A DNA stretch of 11,680 nt from Eubacterium sp. (GTDB taxonomy: Bacteria; Bacillota; Clostridia; Lachnospirales; Lachnospiraceae): the NCBI GenBank assembly GCA_024681495.1, contig JAILAS010000140.1:1-11680 (forward strand). Reading direction: 5' to 3'. The position numbers and the translations under genes are program-made. Shown here piece after piece: positions 7,019 through 11,680 of this stretch (its first letter is position 1; every line of letters begins with the position of its first letter). The notes under the pieces are model-generated. The model did not search any database, was not told the origin of the DNA, and saw only the letters and a program-made list of their open reading frames with translations.

Positions 7019-8737
7019 ATGGCTAAAAGACCGGATCATTTACCCGCGGGGGAGGAGCCCATCGAGGGCGGATTTACTCTGACCAGAATGCTCCTTCTGT
7101 TCACGTTGCTGCCCACCATCTGTATCGGTATTGCGGTACTTATAGTGGCAGGACTGACGGTTAAGAGCACCATCACGGAGAGAATCGAAAACACGCTGCA
7201 TGTATCCAACATGCAGATGAATGACTACTGTCACGACTGGTACATCGAGGAGGGCGAAGAGGCCTTCACCAAGGAAGAGGGCAAGGAGTACGACTACGTC
7301 GATGAATTCGTTGACGCAGGGCTCTACATGACCGTCTTCATTGGGGACACCAGGTGCATGACGTCCATCACGGATTCGACGGGCGCTCGCATCGAGGGGA
7401 CCACGGCTTCCGACGAGGTAATCGCCGCATGTCTCGAGGGCGGGGAGGAGTACACCTCCGACAATGTTGTGATCGACGGGGAGAGGTATCTGGTTAATTA
7501 CCTTCCGATGTACGATGATTCCGATAACATCGTCGGGATGACTTTCACCGGAATGAAGTACACGACCGTTTCCAACGGAGTTTTCCGTACGGTTCTTCAG
7601 ATGTCTGTCATCGCAGGTATCGTTGCGGTTATCTTCATTATCCTCTGCGTTCTCTTCGCCATGAAGGTTCGCCGTCCGTTCAGGGAAATCAATGAGACCC
7701 TGCGTCAGTTCGCCGGCGGTAATATCAGTGGTGAAATCAATGTGCGCAGTACCGTTACCGAGAATAAGCAGATGATACGCTGCCTCGAGGTTATGCAGGA
7801 GAATTTCCGAAAGACCATCGGAGATGTAAAGGGCGGCGCCGATTCCCTGTCAGGCGGAGTGGTCGACGTGGAGAGGCTTTCGTCCGACAGCTCTGAGTCC
7901 GCTGAGCAGATTTCGGCGGCGGTTGACGATCTTGCGAACGGTGCCACATCAATGGCGCAGAACGTTCAGGATCTGAACACCGAGGTCATTCAGATGGGTG
8001 AGAAGGTCGAGGAGATAAACGACAACCTCAATCTGCTCGTCGAGAATGCGGAGAACATGGAGGAGGTCAACGCGGAGGCCGCAAGGTCCATGGAGGGAGT
8101 GCTTGAAAGCTCCAGGACCACGACGGATGCCGTTAAGTCTATCAACAACCAGATTATCGTAACGAACGATTCGATCAACAGAATCAACGAGGCCATCGAG
8201 CTTATCATCAGCGTGGCCAGCCAGACCAAGCTCCTTTCGCTCAACGCCTCCATCGAGGCCGCCAGGGCGGGCGAGGCAGGAAAGGGATTCGCTGTCGTCG
8301 CAGACTCCATAAGCGATCTTTCCGAGCAGTCCAATGAATCGGCGACCACCATCAGGGGCATCGCCGAGGAGATTCTCCAGAACTCCAATGAGTCCGTGGA
8401 GCTCGCGGGCAGGATTCAGGAGATCATCGACGGAGAGCAGGAGGCTGTTCGCAGCACTCAGGAGAAGTTCGACCAGCTGCATCAGGCCATCAGCAGGAGT
8501 ATCGAAAATATTCGACTCATAGAGACGACCACCGGAGAGCTCAATGACATCAAGCTCGAGCTTACTTCCAACGTGACCGATCTTTCGGCCATAAGCGAGG
8601 AGAACGCCGCCAGCAACGAGGAGGTTGCGGCTTCGGTTGCTACCATCGTTAACAGCGTCGACGAGATTGCCAACAGGATGAAGGACATGAATGATATGTC
8701 CGGCGATCTGGAGGACTCCGTTTCCTACTTTAAGTAG
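7019..8737 (+). CDS. Methyl-accepting chemotaxis protein with extracellular Cache domain
   Basis: Transmembrane chemoreceptor that passes ligand signals to CheA/CheW. Of 572 residues, 24-46 form the first membrane helix. Residues 47-190 are an extracellular single-Cache-like domain (T-S-I-x-D-S-T-G-x-R-I-x-G-T, then an E-x-Y segment and a G-M-x-F-T-G-M end). Residues 192-215 form the second membrane helix. A HAMP linker follows to about 270, then the long coiled-coil signalling domain. The conserved hairpin tip is intact at about 399-425, with Q402-T403 and E413-AARAGE-A420. There is no C-terminal NWETF-type CheR tether. The start at 7019 is chosen because GGGGAGG (7001-7007) precedes it and because the in-frame ATG at 6929 lies inside the promoter. 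The N-terminal 23 residues are cytoplasmic and acidic. The gene has its own promoter and terminator. The ligand cannot be told from sequence; Cache domains often bind amino acids or organic acids. Confidence 0.95.
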   Translation: MAKRPDHLPAGEEPIEGGFTLTRMLLLFTLLPTICIGIAVLIVAGLTVKSTITERIENTLHVSNMQMNDYCHDWYIEEGEEAFTKEEGKEYDYVDEFVDAGLYMTVFIGDTRCMTSITDSTGARIEGTTASDEVIAACLEGGEEYTSDNVVIDGERYLVNYLPMYDDSDNIVGMTFTGMKYTTVSNGVFRTVLQMSVIAGIVAVIFIILCVLFAMKVRRPFREINETLRQFAGGNISGEINVRSTVTENKQMIRCLEVMQENFRKTIGDVKGGADSLSGGVVDVERLSSDSSESAEQISAAVDDLANGATSMAQNVQDLNTEVIQMGEKVEEINDNLNLLVENAENMEEVNAEAARSMEGVLESSRTTTDAVKSINNQIIVTNDSINRINEAIELIISVASQTKLLSLNASIEAARAGEAGKGFAVVADSISDLSEQSNESATTIRGIAEEILQNSNESVELAGRIQEIIDGEQEAVRSTQEKFDQLHQAISRSIENIRLIETTTGELNDIKLELTSNVTDLSAISEENAASNEEVAASVATIVNSVDEIANRMKDMNDMSGDLEDSVSYFK

Positions 8738-8757
8738 AGATAATAACGCAATTATTA

Positions 8758-8796
8758 ACCCGCAGGCTGCGTTTGCACCGCCTGCGGGTGTTTTTG
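8758..8796 (+). terminator. Rho-independent terminator of the chemoreceptor gene
   Basis: A perfect 10-bp stem (8758-8767 with 8780-8789) with a 12-base loop is followed by GTTTTTG. It begins 20 bases after the stop codon and isolates the receptor gene from pta. Confidence 0.92.
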
Positions 8797-8840
8797 TGCA
8801 ATTTCGTCATAATGGCAGGCCAATTTCATCAATCTTTTAC

Positions 8841-8869
8841 TTGTTGAATAAAGAATAAAACGTTATAAT
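8841..8869 (+). promoter_or_regulatory. Promoter of the pta-ackA operon
   Basis: A perfect TATAAT (8864-8869) has TTGTTG (8841-8846) 17 bases upstream. The -35 matches only three of six consensus bases, so the -10 carries the call. Transcription should start near 8876, giving a leader of about 88 bases. Confidence 0.65.
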
Positions 8870-8888
8870 ATATAGGCTAATGACTAAC

Positions 8889-8911
8889 CCGGCCGGCAGT
8901 GTTCCGGTCGG
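8889..8911 (+). promoter_or_regulatory. GC-rich hairpin in the pta leader
   Basis: CCGGCCGG (8889-8896) pairs with CCGGTCGG (8904-8911), with one G-T pair and a 7-base loop. It starts about 13 bases after the predicted transcription start. Only TTT follows, so it is a weak terminator at best; it may stabilise the mRNA or act as a partial attenuator. Confidence 0.45.
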
Positions 8912-8963
8912 TTTGTAATGGGTACTAAAATACTTAATTTCATTTCTTTAAGGAGGAATACAA

Positions 8964-9974
8964 ATGTCATTCATTGAAACCATCAAAGAAAAAGCTAAGA
9001 AAGACAAGAAGCTGATCATCCTGCCGGAGAGCGAGGACGATCGCACATACAAGGCAGCTGCTCAGGTTCTCGAAGAGGGTACTGCTGACCTTGTTATCAT
9101 CGGTAAGGAAGCCGATATTGCTGCCAAGGCAAAGGAGAACGGCGTGGATCTCTCCGGCGTTAAGACCGTAGATCCCGAGACCTCCGACAGGCTTCAGGCT
9201 TATATCGATAAGTTCGTTGAGCTTCGCGGACACAAGGGAATGACTCCCGAGAAGGCTCGTGAGACCCTCCTCAGCGACTATCCCACCTTCGGTATTCTTA
9301 TGCTTAAATGCGGAGATGCTGACGGACTCGTTTCCGGTGCATGCCACTCGACCGCTGACATTCTTCGCCCCGCACTTCAGATTCTGAAGACCGCTCCGGG
9401 CGCACCCATGGTTTCCTCATTCTTCATCGTTGACGTACCTAACTGCGACCTCGGTGAGAATGGCATTTTCATGTTTGCTGACTGCGCTCTTGAGCAGGAT
9501 CCCGATTCCGAGAAGCTTGCCAATATCGCATATCAGTGCTCCGCATCTTTCAAGGAGCTCGTTGGTGCCGACGCACGTATCGCTATGCTTTCCCACTCCA
9601 CTTACGGTTCTGCTAAGCATGCGCTCGTTGACAAGGTACATGACGCAGTTCAGATCGCGCACGAGAAGTATCCCGAGCTCGATGTGGACGGAGAGATGCA
9701 GCTTGACGCAGCCATCGTTGAGTCCGTAGGCCAGTCCAAGGCTCCCGGCTCCAAGGTTGCAGGTAAGGCAAACGTACTCGTATTCCCCAATATCGATGCA
9801 GGTAACATTGGTTACAAGCTTGTTCAGCGCCTTGCTAAGGCTGACGCTTTCGGCCCCGTTCTTCAGGGTATCGCCGCTCCCGTCAATGACCTTTCCAGAG
9901 GCTGCTTCGCCGAGGATATCGCCGGTGTAGTTGCACTCACCGCAGTTCAGGCACAGAACACAGCATCCAAATAA
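8964..9974 (+). CDS. pta: Phosphate acetyltransferase
   Basis: Cytosolic enzyme converting acetyl-CoA and phosphate to acetyl phosphate and CoA, the first step of acetate formation. The 336 residues match the short form of the family, without the N-terminal regulatory domains of the long E. coli type. Family motifs are all visible: LPESEDDRT (20-28), R88 in LRGHKG, SGACHSTADILRPALQI (124-140), C161 in the VPNCDLGENG segment, HSTYGSAKH (211-219), DGEMQLDAA (242-250), AGKANVLVFPNIDAGN (266-281) and PVNDLSRGCFAEDI (306-319). AAGGAGG lies 7 bases before the ATG. The codon choice is more T-ending than in tmcAL or the receptor gene, as often seen in highly expressed genes. ackA follows after 27 bases, so the two form an operon. 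Phosphate butyryltransferase is a relative, but the motifs and the ackA partner favour Pta. Confidence 0.97.
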   Translation: MSFIETIKEKAKKDKKLIILPESEDDRTYKAAAQVLEEGTADLVIIGKEADIAAKAKENGVDLSGVKTVDPETSDRLQAYIDKFVELRGHKGMTPEKARETLLSDYPTFGILMLKCGDADGLVSGACHSTADILRPALQILKTAPGAPMVSSFFIVDVPNCDLGENGIFMFADCALEQDPDSEKLANIAYQCSASFKELVGADARIAMLSHSTYGSAKHALVDKVHDAVQIAHEKYPELDVDGEMQLDAAIVESVGQSKAPGSKVAGKANVLVFPNIDAGNIGYKLVQRLAKADAFGPVLQGIAAPVNDLSRGCFAEDIAGVVALTAVQAQNTASK

Positions 9975-10001
9975 TCACATTTAAACAAGGAGATTTACAC
10001 A

Positions 10002-11192
10002 ATGAAAGTCTTAGTCATCAATTGCGGCAGCTCTTCACTGAAGTATCAGCTTATTGACTCTGATTCAGAGGAAGTACTCGCCAGCGGTCTTTGCGAGAGA
10101 ATCGGTATTGACGGCGCTCTCACCTATCAGCCCGCAGGTTGCGATAAGATCAAGTCCACGCCCGCTATGCCTACCCATAACGAGGCTATCCAGCTGGTTC
10201 TTGACGCTCTCGTTAATCCCGAGAACGGCGTAATCAAGGACCTCTCCGAGATCGGTGCAGTTGGACATCGTATCGTGCACGGCGGTGAGAAGTTCACCAA
10301 GTCCGTTATCATCGACGACGAGGTAATCAAGGCTATCGAGGATTGCAATGACCTTGCACCCCTTCATAACCCCGCCAACCTCATCGGTGTTCGCACCTGC
10401 CAGAAGCTTATGCCCGGCGTGCCCATGGTAGCAGTATTCGATACCGCTTTCCATCAGACCATGCCCGCCAAGGCTTACATGTACGGACTTCCCTACGAGT
10501 ACTATGAGAAGTACAAGGTTCGCCGCTACGGCTTCCACGGAACCTCTCATGACTTCGTTTCCCACAAGGCTGCAGAGCTTATGGGCAAGAAGTACGAGGA
10601 TCTTAAGATCATCGTTGCTCACCTCGGAAACGGCGCATCCATTTCCGCAGTAAAGGATGGCAAGTGCCAGGATACCTCCATGGGACTTACTCCCCTTGAG
10701 GGCCTTGTAATGGGAACCCGTTCCGGTGATATCGATCCCTCCATCATGGAGTTTATCGCAGGTAAGGAGAACCTCGACATCGCAGGCGTTATGAACGTCC
10801 TCAACAAGAAGTCCGGTGTCCAGGGTATTTCCGAGCTTTCTTCCGATTTCCGTGACCTCGAAGAGGGCGCAGATTCCGGCAACGAGAAGGCTAAGCTTGC
10901 AATGGAAGTATTCGCATACAAGGTAGCCAAGTACATCGGCTCCTATGTTGCAGCGCTTAACGGCGTTGATGTAATTGCCTTCACCGCAGGTATCGGCGAG
11001 AACGCTCCCACCATCCGTAAGATGGTACTGAGCTATCTTGGATATCTCGGAATCGGTCTCAACGAGACTGAGAACGGAAAGCGCGGCGAGGATCTGACCA
11101 TCTCCACACCTGATTCCAAGGTTACCGTAATGGTTATCCCCACCAACGAGGAGCTTTCCATCGCTCGTCAGACTGTAGCACTCCTTAAGTAA
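10002..11192 (+). CDS. ackA: Acetate kinase
   Basis: Cytosolic kinase that transfers phosphate from acetyl phosphate to ADP, yielding acetate and ATP; the main energy-conserving step of acetate fermentation. The 396 residues match the family length. Catalytic and binding residues known from the family are in place: N7, S10 and S12 in the first phosphate loop, R90 in GHRIVHGG, H122, D147 in AVFDTAFH, H179 in YGFHGTSH, the LGNGAS loop (208-213), R240 in MGTRSGDIDP, the FTAGIGENAP motif (327-336) and the glutamates at 383-384. AAGGAGA lies 8 bases before the ATG. It is the second gene after pta, with 27 bases between them and no promoter or terminator, and is probably followed in the same transcript by the small gene at 11214. 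Confidence 0.98.
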   Translation: MKVLVINCGSSSLKYQLIDSDSEEVLASGLCERIGIDGALTYQPAGCDKIKSTPAMPTHNEAIQLVLDALVNPENGVIKDLSEIGAVGHRIVHGGEKFTKSVIIDDEVIKAIEDCNDLAPLHNPANLIGVRTCQKLMPGVPMVAVFDTAFHQTMPAKAYMYGLPYEYYEKYKVRRYGFHGTSHDFVSHKAAELMGKKYEDLKIIVAHLGNGASISAVKDGKCQDTSMGLTPLEGLVMGTRSGDIDPSIMEFIAGKENLDIAGVMNVLNKKSGVQGISELSSDFRDLEEGADSGNEKAKLAMEVFAYKVAKYIGSYVAALNGVDVIAFTAGIGENAPTIRKMVLSYLGYLGIGLNETENGKRGEDLTISTPDSKVTVMVIPTNEELSIARQTVALLK

Positions 11193-11201
11193 TTTCGAAG
11201 T

Positions 11202-11208
11202 GAGGTGA
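11202..11208 (+). promoter_or_regulatory. Ribosome binding site that sets the start of the small gene
   Basis: GAGGTGA lies 5 bases before the ATG at 11214. The GTG at 11205 is in frame but is part of this site, so the ATG is the better start. Confidence 0.8.
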
Positions 11209-11213
11209 TTGTA

Positions 11214-11486
11214 ATGGCTGTCAAGAAGAACAACATGTCAAAGGAAGACCTTATTTCTGCACTTTCCTTCAGTGGCAAAGATGAGCCCAGGGGAATTACC
11301 GGGGACGATGAGGAGAGGGCCAACTACGACATGGCCAGCAAGTCTTTGACCGACTTGAAGCATTACACTTCGCAGGAAATGACGGATGCACTGACGTATT
11401 TTGAGAAGTTCGCACCCGGAAATACGGACATGAACCGCATCGCATACAATGCGATTGCGATGTGCTTGTATCATGGGTGGAGCTAG
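11214..11486 (+). CDS. Small protein of unknown function, third gene of the pta-ackA transcript
   Basis: I do not recognise this 90-residue protein. It starts 21 bases after the ackA stop, with a good ribosome binding site and no terminator between, so co-transcription with pta and ackA is likely. The N-terminus is basic (MAVKKN), the middle is acidic and polar (GDDEERANYD near residues 30-39), and the second half looks helical (MTDALTYFEKF, then NRIAYNAIAMCLYHGW). There is one cysteine and no signal peptide, membrane segment or metal-binding motif. It looks like a soluble cytosolic protein with a folded C-terminal half. In several Clostridia the genes after ackA are a DUF177 (yceD) gene and rpmF; this protein resembles neither. 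Its stop codon lies inside the first copy of a 12-bp direct repeat that bounds the next intergenic segment. Confidence 0.8.
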   Translation: MAVKKNNMSKEDLISALSFSGKDEPRGITGDDEERANYDMASKSLTDLKHYTSQEMTDALTYFEKFAPGNTDMNRIAYNAIAMCLYHGWS

Positions 11487-11604
11487 AGTACGAGACGAGA
11501 ACGAGCGATAGCGAAGTTCGAATCCGTACGAAGCCTGTCCAGAGCTTAACGAGCCAAGCCCAAAGGGCGCAGGGGAGTTTAGCGATTGGACTGAGCTAGA
11601 GTAC
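11480..11604 (+). repeat. 101-bp segment bounded by a perfect 12-bp direct repeat
   Basis: GAGCTAGAGTAC occurs at 11480-11491 and again at 11593-11604, 113 bases apart start to start. The 101 bases between are rich in ACGAG words (11490, 11495, 11501, 11549) and contain a small hairpin GCCC-AAA-GGGC (11558-11568), with CC/GG pairs just outside it, plus a GTCCA/TGGAC pair (11537-11541 with 11587-11591). The ends are not inverted repeats of each other. It looks like a small inserted intergenic element with a target duplication, or recombination between short repeats. I cannot assign it to a named family. Confidence 0.55.
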
Positions 11605-11667
11605 TAACACGCTTTTATACATTTACAGTAAATTTTTATATTCTTAGACACAGAAAGGAACAACACC
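11605..11667 (+). promoter_or_regulatory. AT-rich leader and possible promoter of the next gene
   Basis: This 63-base AT-rich stretch contains TATATT (11637-11642) as a possible -10, but no convincing -35 sits 16-18 bases upstream. AAAGGAA (11654-11660) is a ribosome binding site 7 bases before the ATG at 11668. Whether the next gene has its own promoter here or continues the pta transcript cannot be told. Confidence 0.35.
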
Positions 11668-11680
11668 ATGGATAGAACAC
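11668..11680 (+). CDS. Start of a gene cut by the window edge
   Basis: An ATG follows AAAGGAA at a 7-base spacing and codes for Met-Asp-Arg-Thr before the window ends. Too little is present to name the product. Confidence 0.5.

Noticed and set aside
8808..8813. CATAAT as an extra -10 box upstream of pta
   Set aside because: No -35 box at a fitting distance; the region upstream is the terminator stem of the preceding gene.
11516..11525. GTTCGAATCC, similar to a tRNA T-arm
   Set aside because: The flanking bases do not form a T stem, and no acceptor, D or anticodon arm can be built around it.
11558..11568. GCCC-AAA-GGGC hairpin as a terminator of the pta-ackA transcript
   Set aside because: The stem has only 4 bp and no T run follows; it may be part of a larger fold but is not a convincing terminator.

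Overview
The window reads as a chromosomal stretch of an anaerobic, fermentative Bacillota, most likely class Clostridia and plausibly Lachnospiraceae. The reasons are strong AAGGAG-type ribosome binding sites, sigmaA-like promoters with 17-bp spacers, an acetate kinase and phosphotransacetylase pair, a tmcAL homologue close to that pair, and a large BspA-type surface protein. The family placement is an inference from gene content and protein style; no marker gene or rRNA is present. Overall GC is a little above 50 percent by eye.

Layout from left to right. (1) The 3' part of a large surface protein gene (1-1839), with Ig-like repeats followed by leucine-rich repeats, closed by a clear terminator. 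(2) A sigmaA-type promoter, a leader of about 100 nt that can fold, and full-length pyruvate carboxylase (pyc, 2042-5503). (3) On the opposite strand, converging on pyc with only 8 bp between the stop codons, tmcAL (5512-6870), a tRNA(Met) acetylation enzyme that carries an unusual low-complexity insert made of 18-bp repeats. (4) A compact divergent promoter region (6871-7018) whose palindromic TTGCAA can act as the -35 box in both directions. (5) A membrane chemoreceptor with an extracellular Cache domain (7019-8737) and a strong terminator. (6) A promoter with a perfect -10 box and a leader hairpin driving pta and ackA (8964-11192), apparently followed in the same transcript by a small unknown protein gene (11214-11486). 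(7) A 101-bp intergenic segment bounded by a perfect 12-bp direct repeat, then the first codons of another gene (11668 onward).

The metabolic genes fit together. Pta and AckA convert acetyl-CoA to acetate with ATP formation, and pyruvate carboxylase feeds oxaloacetate from the same pyruvate pool for biosynthesis or succinate formation. TmcAL uses acetate and ATP to modify the elongator tRNA(Met) anticodon, so it sits near the acetate-producing operon with a substrate link. The chemoreceptor between tmcAL and pta may sense a small extracellular ligand, but nothing in the sequence says which.

I do not see a defence system, CRISPR array, integrase, phage gene or biosynthetic cluster here. Most of the window is ordinary core metabolism. 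The points that deserve a second look are small: the shared -35 box, the direct-repeat-bounded segment after the small gene, the 18-bp tandem repeats inside tmcAL, and the structured leaders of pyc, the chemoreceptor gene and pta.
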